A stretch of 64,000 nucleotides of DNA, taken from the NCBI RefSeq assembly GCF_017051705.1, contig NZ_JAFIDJ010000002.1:764384-828383 (forward strand), written 5' to 3'. Both the position numbers and the translations under genes were made by a program. The DNA comes from Algoriphagus lutimaris (GTDB lineage Bacteria > Bacteroidota > Bacteroidia > Cytophagales > Cyclobacteriaceae). Positions 52,402-61,743 of the stretch are shown here, piece after piece; within the stretch, counting starts at the first letter, position 1, and every line of letters starts with the position of its first letter. A model generated the notes under the pieces. It saw only the letters and a list, made by a program, of their open reading frames with translations, was not told where the DNA came from and did no database searches.

Positions 52402-54831
52402 TTAGTTAAGACGGTTTCTTTCTTCAGCACTTCCAGAACTTTTATTCACTCGGAAACTTTCTCCTTTAGAGAATCGATAACGAAGGGTAAATCTTACACC
52501 TTGGTTACTTCTATATTGTCTAAAAGAAGAATCAATATCTGCAAAATCAACTTTCGCTTTAATTACTTGAGTTCTAAATAGGTCGGTTCCATTTACGGCG
52601 ATAGTCAATTTATCCTTCATAATGGTCTTGGTAACTCCTGCATCTACCCATCCGAAGCCTTCTAATTCTCCCTGTCCCCAAATCTGTGGACCTAAATACA
52701 TACCCACTACTTCAAGCTTGAATCCTTTCGGTAAGTTGATATTGTGTTGTGATCTCACCATAAATGAAGTTTGCTCAGTATCCAGGTAGTCGTCACCAAT
52801 CTGAGACTTATATCTATTATAGTTTACTTGCAACATATTGGAAGTTCCCCACCACTGTCTGATTTGGACAGGAACCATTGCTCTAAAGTTGGCATTTCTT
52901 GTTTTATCAAAATTGTCGGTAAAAGTCGTAGTGGTTCTTTCTTCATCATCCTGAATGAACACCTGATTAAATGCATCTGAAGTTTCACTGTAGCCAATAG
53001 TAAATTGATAAGCCCCTTTTACTACGTGGTTCATCTCAAAATTATTGGAATATTGAGGCTTCAAATTCGGATTTCCTCTTTCTGAAGTCAATGGATCGAT
53101 ATAGTAAACAAATGGATTCAACAATCTATAATTCGGACGAGTAATTCTTCTATTCGCATTATAAACGATCTGATAATTATCAGAAACCTTATGCTGGATA
53201 AATGCACTTGGAAATAAGTTGAAATACTCCTGAGTATTGATTTGATCCAAAGTCACCGAATTCCCTTCAATATTGGAATACTCCCCTCTCAAACCTGCCT
53301 GGTAACTTACCTTATCAGAAAACTTTCCTTTATAAGAAGCGTAACCTGCCAAGACATTTTCATGATATATAAAGTGATTACTGTTTGGAGTTGGCTCAAA
53401 AGGACCATCTTCTATCGCCAAGGTCAAATCCAAATTATTATCTGACATCACCCATGACCCTTTTACACCGGTCTCTAGCGTTCCTTTACCCAGCGGCTTT
53501 ACAAAGTCTACTTTTGCAGTAAAGATATTATAGTACATATCATTTACAGTGTTAAGCCTCCCACGGGCAGCATCAACCTGATCTTCTCCAGTCCATGTAG
53601 TCGTACTCAACAAGGATTCACTACCTGAATTCATTCTGGTAAAGTCAAAATCTGCTGTCAACTTAGTACCTAAGGTATCCAAGTTTCCACCATAGTGAAG
53701 GTTTCCGAAGAATCGATTTCCTCCACCTTTTGAATCATTATAAGAATCTAAATAGGTCTTATCCACCACCCCAGGAGTAATTATTTCAGTTAGAGATGGA
53801 TTGGTGGTTGTATTGTCAAAATCGGATGCCTGAAGATTGATACCAATGTTGTGGTTCTTATTGATTTCATAATTTGCTGCTCCATTGAAAAACAAATTTT
53901 TATTTCTTTGCCTAATTCTAGACTCTTGTAAGAAATTGGAAACCCCTTCCGCTACATCAAAATTCCGCTCAATGTCTAACTCATTTAAGTTGGCATAATG
54001 ATTATAATTCAAATCTGCATTAGTGGACCATTTCCCTTTCTTAACATTCAAAGAAACTCCTGCAATCGGTGCCCAGTAGCCATTATATTGACCACCCGCC
54101 TGAACATTTCCAAACATTCCATCTACGGTATTCTTTTTAAGTCGAATATTGATCACGCCTGCAGATCCTTCTGCGTCAAATCTGGCAGACGGATTATTGA
54201 TAACTTCAATACTCTTAATATTGTCGGCTGGCATAGCTCTTAAGAAATTAGCCAAGTCTGTGGCGCTCATATAAGTTTGGCGATCATTGATCATCACTAC
54301 GACACCAGTACGACCATTCAAATTGATGATTCCATCCTGATCCACATAGATCCCTGGAGATCTCCCGATCACATCCAAAGCGGTTGATCCTTCCGCCATC
54401 ACTGTTCCTTCTACATTGACTATGGTTTTGTCAGGTTCAATGATAATTTCTGGTCGTGTAGAAGAAACTGTCACCTCATCCAATCCGGTAGCTTCATCAT
54501 GTACCGTCAATTCTCCCATTTCCTTAATCGTCCCAGGTTTCAATTCAAACGGATCAGATTCAAATGGTTTAAAACCAATAGAGGAAATCACCACTTTTAC
54601 TTGTGCTGTTTTTGCTGATTCAATCAAAAATAATCCATTCTCATCGGATACAGCTCCATCTACAAGATGTCCATCATTTACCGCAATTAAGGCCACATTG
54701 GCATAAGGAACTGCCTGCCCATTCTGATCTAAAATTTTTCCGGATATTTTACTAAGATCTTTTGCAGCAAGATTACTCATTCCCAACAAATATGAGAATA
54801 GAGTTAAAAAGAGTAAGTTGGTAGTTTTCAT
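52402..54831 (-). CDS. TonB-dependent receptor / outer-membrane beta-barrel protein
   Basis: The 809-aa protein has a signal peptide (to MSNLAAKD), a carboxypeptidase-D-like domain (ISGKILDQNGQAVPYANVAL), a plug domain (ALDVIGRSPGIYVDQDGIIN) and a beta-barrel. It belongs to the outer-membrane beta-barrel subgroup common in Bacteroidota. No SusD partner is next to it; the superoxide dismutase gene is upstream on the same strand but separated by a terminator. The ligand is unknown. Confidence 0.9.
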   Translation of the reverse strand: MKTTNLLFLTLFSYLLGMSNLAAKDLSKISGKILDQNGQAVPYANVALIAVNDGHLVDGAVSDENGLFLIESAKTAQVKVVISSIGFKPFESDPFELKPGTIKEMGELTVHDEATGLDEVTVSSTRPEIIIEPDKTIVNVEGTVMAEGSTALDVIGRSPGIYVDQDGIINLNGRTGVVVMINDRQTYMSATDLANFLRAMPADNIKSIEVINNPSARFDAEGSAGVINIRLKKNTVDGMFGNVQAGGQYNGYWAPIAGVSLNVKKGKWSTNADLNYNHYANLNELDIERNFDVAEGVSNFLQESRIRQRNKNLFFNGAANYEINKNHNIGINLQASDFDNTTTNPSLTEIITPGVVDKTYLDSYNDSKGGGNRFFGNLHYGGNLDTLGTKLTADFDFTRMNSGSESLLSTTTWTGEDQVDAARGRLNTVNDMYYNIFTAKVDFVKPLGKGTLETGVKGSWVMSDNNLDLTLAIEDGPFEPTPNSNHFIYHENVLAGYASYKGKFSDKVSYQAGLRGEYSNIEGNSVTLDQINTQEYFNLFPSAFIQHKVSDNYQIVYNANRRITRPNYRLLNPFVYYIDPLTSERGNPNLKPQYSNNFEMNHVVKGAYQFTIGYSETSDAFNQVFIQDDEERTTTTFTDNFDKTRNANFRAMVPVQIRQWWGTSNMLQVNYNRYKSQIGDDYLDTEQTSFMVRSQHNINLPKGFKLEVVGMYLGPQIWGQGELEGFGWVDAGVTKTIMKDKLTIAVNGTDLFRTQVIKAKVDFADIDSSFRQYRSNQGVRFTLRYRFSKGESFRVNKSSGSAEERNRLN

Positions 54832-54985
54832 TACTATGAAATATATGTGTTAACTGTGCCAACTAGTGAAAACAAAATGCCAAGAGTAAAAAATGCCCCA
54901 AAAAAGCATAGAATGGCGTTTTTTAGCAAAACAAAAAATAGAACTGTATCAAAACCGAACAGTATTTCGATCGGTTTTAAACAAA

Positions 54986-55012
54986 AAAATCCCCGATTCA
55001 TACCGGGGATTT
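54986..55012 (-). terminator. Terminator after the superoxide dismutase gene
   Basis: AATCCCCG / CGGGGATT stem with A-run on the plus strand, i.e. T-run on the minus strand, 23 bases past the stop. Confidence 0.82.
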
Positions 55013-55034
55013 TAGAAAGAATTTTTAGTTCTGC

Positions 55035-55640
55035 TTATTTAGCAGCAGCATATCTCTTACTTACTTCTTCCCAATTCACTACATTCCAGAATGAAGCAAT
55101 GTAATCAGGTCTTCTATTTTGGTAATTTAAATAGTATGCATGTTCCCAAACATCCAAACCAAGGATTGGAGTACCAGGGCACTCAGCAACATCCATTAAT
55201 GGATTGTCTTGATTTGGGGAGGAACAAACACAAAGTTCTTTTTTGGCATCTACACAAAGCCAAGCCCATCCTGAACCAAATCTGGTAGCAGCAGCTTTAT
55301 TGAATGTTTCTTTGAATGCATCGAAAGAGCCGAATTTTGCATCAATTGCAGTAGCTAACTCTCCAGTAGGGGCTCCTCCACCATTTGGAGAAAGGATCGT
55401 CCAGAAAAGTGAGTGATTAAAATGACCACCCCCATTATTTCTTACCGCAGTATTTGAACCTGCGATTTTCAACAACTCTTCCAGAGATTTACCTTCTAGA
55501 TCAGTCCCTGCAATTGCATTGTTTAAGTTAGTCACATATCCATTGTGGTGCTTTGTATAATGGATTTCCATTGTACGTGCATCAATGTTTGGTTCTAATG
55601 CATCATATGCATAAGGTAATGAAGGAAGTTCAAAAGCCAT
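55035..55640 (-). CDS. sod: Superoxide dismutase (Fe/Mn family)
   Basis: The 201-aa enzyme has the N-terminal [12 protein letters not shown] with the first His ligand, [10 protein letters not shown] with the second, and [13 protein letters not shown] with the Asp and third His ligands. The segment NGGGAPTG has Gly where Fe-type enzymes usually have Gln, closer to the Mn type, but metal use cannot be settled from sequence. No signal peptide, so cytoplasmic. It converts superoxide to hydrogen peroxide and oxygen. Confidence 0.95.
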   Translation of the reverse strand: MAFELPSLPYAYDALEPNIDARTMEIHYTKHHNGYVTNLNNAIAGTDLEGKSLEELLKIAGSNTAVRNNGGGHFNHSLFWTILSPNGGGAPTGELATAIDAKFGSFDAFKETFNKAAATRFGSGWAWLCVDAKKELCVCSSPNQDNPLMDVAECPGTPILGLDVWEHAYYLNYQNRRPDYIASFWNVVNWEEVSKRYAAAK

Positions 55641-55743
55641 ATTGTTAAAATTTAAGGTTAAACGTTAAAATTATATTCATTCAAATAATCTGCCTAAGGA
55701 ACTGGTAGAAAAGAAAAAAAATTCCCTGAAATCCAATTTCCTT

Positions 55744-56187
55744 TTAGTTTCTCAGCTTTTTGAAAAATTCAAGTATCAATTGCTCCGATTCTAAGGCCAT
55801 AGGCCCCTGAAAAAATTTGGTTTTTGGGTGTAGCATTGCAGGGTTGCATTGCTTAAAACCTCTTTTGGGATCAGGTGCTGCAAAATGCACCTCTCCGATT
55901 TGGGACCAAAAAAGAGCCCCGGCACACATGGCACAGGGCTCTAAAGTCACATATAATTTACATTCGTTGAGATATTTGGATCCCAAGTAATTTTCTGCTG
56001 AGGTGATCGCCAGCATTTCAGCATGTGCGGTCACATCATTGAGCATTTCAGTTTGATTGTAAGCTTTTGCTATAATCCTGTTTTTACACACAATAACAGC
56101 GCCTACTGGGATTTCACCTTCTTCAAAAGCTTCCTTGGCCTGCTTAAAGGCCTCATTCATGAAATATTCGTGCGTGAAAAGCTCCAA
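55744..56187 (-). CDS. tadA: tRNA-specific adenosine deaminase
   Basis: TadA makes inosine at the wobble base of tRNA-Arg. The 147-aa protein has the zinc motifs TAHAEMLAI (His and catalytic Glu) and LEPCAMCAGAL (two Cys), plus HFAAPDPKRGF. The C-terminus shows the usual helical tail. It starts 6 bp after the stop of the phosphate-permease-like gene, so the two are co-transcribed. Confidence 0.94.
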   Translation of the reverse strand: MELFTHEYFMNEAFKQAKEAFEEGEIPVGAVIVCKNRIIAKAYNQTEMLNDVTAHAEMLAITSAENYLGSKYLNECKLYVTLEPCAMCAGALFWSQIGEVHFAAPDPKRGFKQCNPAMLHPKTKFFQGPMALESEQLILEFFKKLRN

Positions 56188-56193
56188 CTCTTT

Positions 56194-57336
56194 TTATCTG
56201 AAAAATGCGAAAATCTCCTCCCTAATTCCCTCGTTAATGATGACTGCCAACAATAAGGAAACCAATAATCCAATGAATGCCTTGCCCACATCTTTACTTG
56301 CCAATTTGTAAGCTCTGCTAACCCAGTCTCTACGTTTTTCTGGCTTGGCTGCTTTACCTAGGGCAATGGCTAATTCACGTCCTCCCAACAATCCGATAAA
56401 CACCCAAGTCGTACTCATTGGAACTTTGCTGTGAATCTTGAAATAGAATAATATAATGGCGTACACAAAATCCACAATAGTCGCTGCTCTCACATCCGTG
56501 ACATTTGACTTCTCGTTTACAATAGATTGGATTTTGTCACCTTTTAAATAAAACAGGAATCCAAGTCCCAAGAAGACAAACCCTGCATAAACAGAAAATT
56601 CATAGACATTCAACTGTCTTGGAAGGAATACGGCAATGTTTGCCGCATCTTGCATGATCCAAACAGCCCATAGGGTTCCTGAAGTGATCCATTGCAAAAA
56701 CATCCAGTACGGCTTTGGCTTTCCTTTTAGGTAATTCTGAACAAACCGCTCCAATACAAACCAAACAACTATCGCAATACCGAATGCCAAAAGATAACCT
56801 ACAAAGCTCTTCTTCATTACTTCTAAAATGGTACCTGCCTTATAGGTAAAAACATTTAGCAATAGGAATGTCGTAGAAACCGGCATTCTCATTCTAGTCA
56901 TGATCAACAAGACTATTGGCGCTGCCAACTGTAAAAACACAAAGCTTTCGGGAGCTTTATCTAGGCCTTTGGTAGTCAAACGCTCATAACTCACATCACC
57001 ATTGAAGGTAAACCAGCTATAGGTAACTGTTCCCACAAAAATTAACCCCATAAACAACCACAACCAATACCATTTTTTGGATTGATTAGAAGCTATGAAA
57101 GTACCGATGGTCTGTATACTATCATTGGCAATGGCAGAGTAGGCCGCCAAAGCAAATCCGAACCACATGGCGGCATAAGTATACGGTAGTATTAATCCAG
57201 CAATTGATATAAGTATACATATACCTATCAGGAACTGCTTTTCTTTCTTGGCAAAGTCAAATATAGAGTATGCACTTTTACTTAACTTCTCCTGATTAAT
57301 GTTCTGGTCGAGATTTTTATTCTTAGCCTTGGCCAT
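56194..57336 (-). CDS. Divergent PiT-like phosphate permease
   Basis: The 380-aa polytopic protein has about 9-10 helices. ANDSIQTIGTFIAS near residue 70 and PMSTTWVFIGLLGG near 320 are the two inverted-repeat signatures of the PiT phosphate permease family, with PVSTTFLLLN at about 150 as a further copy. Membership is therefore likely though diverged. A start with a basic N-terminus (AKAKNKNLDQN) is cytoplasmic. It is divergent from a second phosphate-transporter-type gene at 57568 and followed by tadA. Confidence 0.7.
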   Translation of the reverse strand: MAKAKNKNLDQNINQEKLSKSAYSIFDFAKKEKQFLIGICILISIAGLILPYTYAAMWFGFALAAYSAIANDSIQTIGTFIASNQSKKWYWLWLFMGLIFVGTVTYSWFTFNGDVSYERLTTKGLDKAPESFVFLQLAAPIVLLIMTRMRMPVSTTFLLLNVFTYKAGTILEVMKKSFVGYLLAFGIAIVVWFVLERFVQNYLKGKPKPYWMFLQWITSGTLWAVWIMQDAANIAVFLPRQLNVYEFSVYAGFVFLGLGFLFYLKGDKIQSIVNEKSNVTDVRAATIVDFVYAIILFYFKIHSKVPMSTTWVFIGLLGGRELAIALGKAAKPEKRRDWVSRAYKLASKDVGKAFIGLLVSLLLAVIINEGIREEIFAFFR

Positions 57337-57358
57337 GTCTTTGTTTTCTATTTGGCTA

Positions 57359-57366
57359 CAAAATTA
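57359..57366 (-). promoter_or_regulatory. -7 promoter element of the PiT-like/tadA operon
   Basis: On the minus strand TAATTTTG fits TAnnTTTG exactly, 22 bases before the ATG at 57336. No clear -33 element is seen. Confidence 0.45.
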
Positions 57367-57567
57367 ATGAAGATAATCTTCTGGGAATATTAAGAAATTG
57401 TTAAGTACGCACAAATTCTTTTCTATTACACTTAGTTTGGCTTGTAATTCGCAAAAAAATTTCAACTTTTGCGATTTATTTTAATTAAAATTTGGAATTT
57501 CTTCGACATTAGGCTTCGAAGTGAAATATCATTAGTATTAGTAGACTACCAACTATAATACGCTGGG

Positions 57568-58680
57568 ATGGAATTATATGATCAGGAACAACCTGTAAAA
57601 AACAAAACCAAAAGCTATATCTTAATGCTTTTGGCCATCATATTATTCATTTTTTCGATCGACCTTCTTACAGTTGCGATGGGTCAACTAAACAGCACTG
57701 TGGCAAATGATATTTTAATGGCCACCAAAAATCCATTCGTCAGCCTTTTCATTGGTCTTTTAATGACAGCTCTAATCCAAAGCAGCTCAACAGTAACTTC
57801 GAGTATCGTGGCGATTGTTGCCGCGGGAAATATGAGCATGGAACAAGCCGTTCCAATGGTAATGGGTGCAAATATAGGTACTACCTTGACCTCTACACTT
57901 GTTTCATTTTCTTATATCATGAAAAAGAAACAGTTTAAAAGAGCCATCTCAGCAGGGGTCATTCATGACTTATTTAACATTATTACTGTTTTTATTTTAT
58001 TCCCTTTAGAATATTATTTCCAGTTTTTATCCAGAATTGCTCACAAACTGGCTTCCTTTTTCCTTACTAGCGAAAACTATTCAGGAAACTTCAATTACAA
58101 CAACAAAGTATTTACACGTCCTATGACAGAATGGATCTCTGAAACAATTCAGATTCCTTTTTTAACCTTGGTATTGGCAATATTCCTGGTCTTTGGAGCC
58201 ATTAAATTGCTTTCCTCTTCTGTCTATAAAGCCTTTGTATTAGATAGCTTTCAGGAAATCAACAATTTTGTCTTCAAGAAAACGAACTTGGCGTTTATTT
58301 ATGGAATATTTTTTACCGCGGCGGTACAATCCAGCACCGTAACAACCTCATTGGTGGTACCGCTCGTAGCTAATAAAAAAGTATCTCTTAAAAAATCATT
58401 CCCTTTTATCATTGGGGCAAATATTGGCACTACGATTACTGCTGCCATAGCCGCATTCTATAAAACAGAGGCAGCCATCGCATTAGCTATTGTTCACTTC
58501 TTGATAAACTTGTTTGGAGCCTTAATCATCTTGCCTTTCCCAGGTATCCGAAATATCCCTGTTAGAATGGCTACTTATATGGGAGCAAAATCAGTTCAAA
58601 CCCGATTTATTGGTTTCGCTTATATTTTGCTGACCTTCTTTATCATTCCATTCTTACTGATTTATTTCAGCAACTATTAA
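57568..58680 (+). CDS. Na/Pi-cotransporter family protein
   Basis: The 370-aa membrane protein has the paired Na/Pi-II motifs QSSSTVTSSIVAIVAA (about 72-88) and QSSTVTTSLVVPLVAN (about 250-265), each followed by GANIGTTLTST or GANIGTTITAA. It takes up phosphate with sodium. The C-terminal PhoU-like domain of larger NptA homologues is absent. Its stop overlaps the convergent deoC stop by 3 bases. It is divergent from a PiT-like gene, so two phosphate-transport families share one intergenic region. Confidence 0.9.
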   Translation: MELYDQEQPVKNKTKSYILMLLAIILFIFSIDLLTVAMGQLNSTVANDILMATKNPFVSLFIGLLMTALIQSSSTVTSSIVAIVAAGNMSMEQAVPMVMGANIGTTLTSTLVSFSYIMKKKQFKRAISAGVIHDLFNIITVFILFPLEYYFQFLSRIAHKLASFFLTSENYSGNFNYNNKVFTRPMTEWISETIQIPFLTLVLAIFLVFGAIKLLSSSVYKAFVLDSFQEINNFVFKKTNLAFIYGIFFTAAVQSSTVTTSLVVPLVANKKVSLKKSFPFIIGANIGTTITAAIAAFYKTEAAIALAIVHFLINLFGALIILPFPGIRNIPVRMATYMGAKSVQTRFIGFAYILLTFFIIPFLLIYFSNY

Positions 58681-59342
58681 GAATATTTCATTTTCCAAGC
58701 ATCCATTAATTGCTTTGCAGAACTGGTTCCGATTCGATCTGCTCCCGCTTCAATCAGTTGAATCGCAAATTCCAGCGTTTTGATACCCCCAGAGGCTTTG
58801 ACACCCACATGCGAAGATAGAGTTGCTCTCATGGTAAGGATATCCTCTACAGAAGCTCCTCTAGTGGAAAAGCCTGTTGATGTTTTGACATAATCCGCAC
58901 CTGCATCCTGACAGATCAGACAGGCATCTTTGATTTGGGACTCATTCAGGTTAGCAGTTTCAATGATAACTTTTAAAATTTTTTCCTCCTCATGACATAA
59001 TTTAGCGATCTGAGCAATTTCTATCTTCGGCCAATTCATTCCAGAGTGATAAGAAGTCTGGGACCATACCAAATCCAATTCATCCGCTCCTTGTTTGATT
59101 GCCTCCTTCGTTTCAAACACTTTTGTTGCGGTATCAGTGTAACCCAAAGGAAACCCTATCACCGTGACCAACTGGATTTCTTCCTCTTTCAACTCTCTTT
59201 TAACTTTTTTCAACCAAAATGGTGGAACACATACACCTACAAACTGCTCCTCAATGGCATCCTTGATCAATTGATCAAGTTGATCCGAAGTCATGTTGGC
59301 TTGAAGTAGAGTTGATTCCAAATACCTATTAAAGTTTTTCAT
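58677..59342 (-). CDS. deoC: Deoxyribose-phosphate aldolase
   Basis: DeoC cleaves deoxyribose 5-phosphate to acetaldehyde and glyceraldehyde 3-phosphate. The Schiff-base Lys is in GADYVKTSTGFSTRGA, with ADELDLVWSQ and VKASGGIKTLEFA as further active-site motifs. An ATG at 59357 would overlap the upstream stop region; the ATG at 59342, just past that stop, is preferred (221 aa). It follows the saccharopine-dehydrogenase-like gene and shares its transcript. Confidence 0.94.
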   Translation of the reverse strand: MKNFNRYLESTLLQANMTSDQLDQLIKDAIEEQFVGVCVPPFWLKKVKRELKEEEIQLVTVIGFPLGYTDTATKVFETKEAIKQGADELDLVWSQTSYHSGMNWPKIEIAQIAKLCHEEEKILKVIIETANLNESQIKDACLICQDAGADYVKTSTGFSTRGASVEDILTMRATLSSHVGVKASGGIKTLEFAIQLIEAGADRIGTSSAKQLMDAWKMKYS

Positions 59343-59343
59343 A

Positions 59344-60552
59344 TCAAGACTTTGCATTTACATAATCCAATAAATACATGAATTCCAAAGTCAAATCCCC
59401 ATCCCGGGCAATGGTGGCTCCTTCCAAAATTGGAGAAACATCTTTATTCAATTCTGGGATAACCCATTGGATCAGTTGATCTCCAAAATCAGTACTAGCT
59501 CCTCTAGGCAACTCGCAAGGGAGGTTATCAATGGCCATCACGGAAATACTGGTTTGATTGCCAAATGCTTCAATGGCTTCCCCTGTGTTTCTATCTACAT
59601 CATACACTGGGTTCAGAATATTGGAAGCTTTCACGGTCGTAGGTATGGACCCATGAATGTCACAGGAGATATCTGCAATTACCGAAATTGCAAAATCAGG
59701 ATGGTCAATATCTTTCAATTCAAACAACCTAGGCGCATCAGGATCCCAATAATGTGAGGCTATCAAAATTTCCCCTTCCTCCGCAAACTTTAAAAAATGG
59801 CTTTCATACTTTTCTGGAGTAGTGTAAAACTCTTCCTGATCATATCCTCCATCAGATTTGCGTCTATTATAATCCGAGGATTTTAAAACCAAATACACAG
59901 GCTCATCAAAATAATGGTGAAGGAAATCATGGGTAGAAACTTCTCTCACACCCAAAGTATCCAAAATTTCTTTAGCTCCTTTTCCTACTCTACCAGAACC
60001 GGTTACGATGATCTTGATAGGAGGTAATTGTACCTTTTGAAGCTCCAATTCCAGTTCTTTTTTATCAAAACACTGATAAGCCCTCTTAATATCAAATAGG
60101 TCCGTTTTCTTTCCATACGTCCACAAGGCATTATAGGCCCCAACTATTCCCGCCCATCTTCCAAATGCCACTACTCTTTTTCCAGATTCATCTTTCAGAA
60201 CTTCATAATCCAATAAGCGAATATTTTTATCCAAAACCGCTTTTAACAAGCCACGGTTATAAGGCTGCTTTTTAATGGTATGCGAAAAGAAAAAAAAGGT
60301 TTTTCCCGGGATCAGCTGATCAATGGGCACTTCTTTTACTCCAAAAATAACATCACAATCACTCAAATCATCCACTACATCACAGCCCGCATGGATGTAT
60401 TCCATATCAGTAAAGGCACGGTGAGGACTGGACTGAATATAAAAAGAATATTCTCCAGGATATTGTCCCTGAATATGAATGACTTGACTAGGAGTAAATG
60501 GAGTTCGTCTATCTGGGGGGTTTTTTCCTTCGCGGATAATTCCGATTTTCAT
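59344..60552 (-). CDS. Saccharopine dehydrogenase / lysine-ketoglutarate reductase-like protein
   Basis: The 402-aa protein has the AlaDH/PNT-like N-terminus (KIGIIREGKNPPDRRTPFTP), FGVKEVP with an active-site Lys, FFFSHTIKKQ with an active-site His, and a Rossmann motif IIVTGSGRVGKGAKEIL. These match the lysine-ketoglutarate reductase half of AASS-type enzymes and bacterial saccharopine dehydrogenases, which join lysine and 2-oxoglutarate. Cofactor and direction cannot be told. It is the first gene before deoC, with a 2-bp spacing. Confidence 0.82.
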   Translation of the reverse strand: MKIGIIREGKNPPDRRTPFTPSQVIHIQGQYPGEYSFYIQSSPHRAFTDMEYIHAGCDVVDDLSDCDVIFGVKEVPIDQLIPGKTFFFFSHTIKKQPYNRGLLKAVLDKNIRLLDYEVLKDESGKRVVAFGRWAGIVGAYNALWTYGKKTDLFDIKRAYQCFDKKELELELQKVQLPPIKIIVTGSGRVGKGAKEILDTLGVREVSTHDFLHHYFDEPVYLVLKSSDYNRRKSDGGYDQEEFYTTPEKYESHFLKFAEEGEILIASHYWDPDAPRLFELKDIDHPDFAISVIADISCDIHGSIPTTVKASNILNPVYDVDRNTGEAIEAFGNQTSISVMAIDNLPCELPRGASTDFGDQLIQWVIPELNKDVSPILEGATIARDGDLTLEFMYLLDYVNAKS

Positions 60553-60584
60553 AAAAATAAGGTTATCGGGTAATCGAATTATAA

Positions 60585-61175
60585 ATGGGCTATATACTAT
60601 TAATTTTCAGCTGGAGCATATTTTATAGTACGCACAGCCTTTTCGCTTCTGCCAAGTTAAAAAGAATTCTAAAAGCCCAATGGGCAGGAAGCCAAAAATG
60701 GTATAGACTTTTGTACACCATCTTTTCCACCTTGCTTTTTATGGGAATCATGATTCAATCCTTATTTATTCCTGCATCAAAATTTTTAGATCAAAATGCA
60801 CTCATGACCTATTTGGGATATATGTTTGCCACTTTTGGAACTATCCTACTAGTCAAATCCACCAAGCAACTCCATCTCAAACAGTTCTTGGGAATTTCTG
60901 CACAAGAACAGTCCCCTCAATTAATCACCACTGGGTTATTTAGCCGAGTAAGACACCCTCTGTATTTGGGATTGGTTTTAATCTTTTTAGGCTATTTGTT
61001 GGTTTCTGCAACCTATACAGCTTTGATTCATTTTAGCTGTCTGATTCTATATTTACCATTTGGAATGTATTTCGAAGAAAAAAATCTAGTAGATCAATTT
61101 GGTAAAGCCTATCGGGAGTATCAAAAAAAGGTCCCTATGATCCTTCCTAGGTGGGGCAAAAAAAAGAGGGCCTAA
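60585..61175 (+). CDS. Isoprenylcysteine methyltransferase-like (ICMT/PEMT) membrane protein
   Basis: The 196-aa protein has about five membrane helices and the SAM-binding signature TGLFSRVRHPLYLGLVLIFL, then EEKNLVDQFGKAYREYQKKV near the C-terminus, as in ICMT/PEMT-type phospholipid or isoprenyl methyltransferases. The substrate is not evident. Its stop codon lies in the loop of a terminator that mainly serves the convergent FKBP operon. Confidence 0.82.
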   Translation: MGYILLIFSWSIFYSTHSLFASAKLKRILKAQWAGSQKWYRLLYTIFSTLLFMGIMIQSLFIPASKFLDQNALMTYLGYMFATFGTILLVKSTKQLHLKQFLGISAQEQSPQLITTGLFSRVRHPLYLGLVLIFLGYLLVSATYTALIHFSCLILYLPFGMYFEEKNLVDQFGKAYREYQKKVPMILPRWGKKKRA

Positions 61176-61184
61176 GCCCTCTTT
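61158..61184. terminator. Terminator at the end of the FKBP operon
   Basis: AAAGAGGGC / GCCCTCTTT stem (61163-61184) with a run of A on the plus strand, so a T-run on the minus strand; it can also end the plus-strand gene, whose stop is in the loop. Confidence 0.82.
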
Positions 61185-61188
61185 AATA

Positions 61189-61740
61189 TCAATCTGTTCC
61201 TTTAAAGTCAACATCGAAAATCAATATCGAATTCGGTGGGATCCTACTGTTATTTTCAGAAGAACGATAACCATAAGGAGAAGGAATAATCATTCTTGCC
61301 TTGGTACCTGGTCTGATTCGTCTAAAACCGATATCCCATCCAGTAATTACATTTCCCGCTCCTACCTGGAATTTGAAAATATCATAGGCAGCTCCTTCTA
61401 CATAGATATTATTTTCTCTGGCAATGGTTTCATCGGTGGTATCGAATACGGAACCATCTTCCATTAAGAAGCCAGTATAATCCGTATATACAATATTTCC
61501 GCCAGTAGGTCGAGACCCTACTCCCTCTTCTTGAACAATAATCACTACACCAGATGGGTCATGGATTCTATACAGACTGTCTACTTGAGCCGTGTCAATA
61601 TAAGCCGCTATTTTCACAGAGTCGATGGCAAGATTCCCATCTACATCATAAACAGGACCCGTGTTGAAAGGATTATTTGGTTCGCAGGCAATAATTGCAC
61701 TGAAAAGCCCAACTAAAAGGAAATAGAATAATTTCTTCAT
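61189..61740 (-). CDS. FKBP-type peptidyl-prolyl isomerase lipoprotein (third)
   Basis: The signal peptide ends in the lipobox AIIAC, so the mature protein is a lipoprotein. One FKBP domain covers the last 110 residues (YTDYTGFLMEDGSVFDTTDE, GNVITGWDIGFRRI, PYGYRSSENNSRIPPNSILIF). It should aid folding of exported proteins. It follows the second FKBP gene by 3 bp. Confidence 0.92.
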   Translation of the reverse strand: MKKLFYFLLVGLFSAIIACEPNNPFNTGPVYDVDGNLAIDSVKIAAYIDTAQVDSLYRIHDPSGVVIIVQEEGVGSRPTGGNIVYTDYTGFLMEDGSVFDTTDETIARENNIYVEGAAYDIFKFQVGAGNVITGWDIGFRRIRPGTKARMIIPSPYGYRSSENNSRIPPNSILIFDVDFKGTD

Positions 61741-61743
61741 GTA

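Noticed and set aside
54950-54978. Inverted repeat AAAACCGA/TCGGTTTT upstream of the second TonB receptor
   Set aside because: It could be an operator, but it lies far from the ATG in AT-rich DNA beside the sod terminator, and no regulator is nearby to support it.
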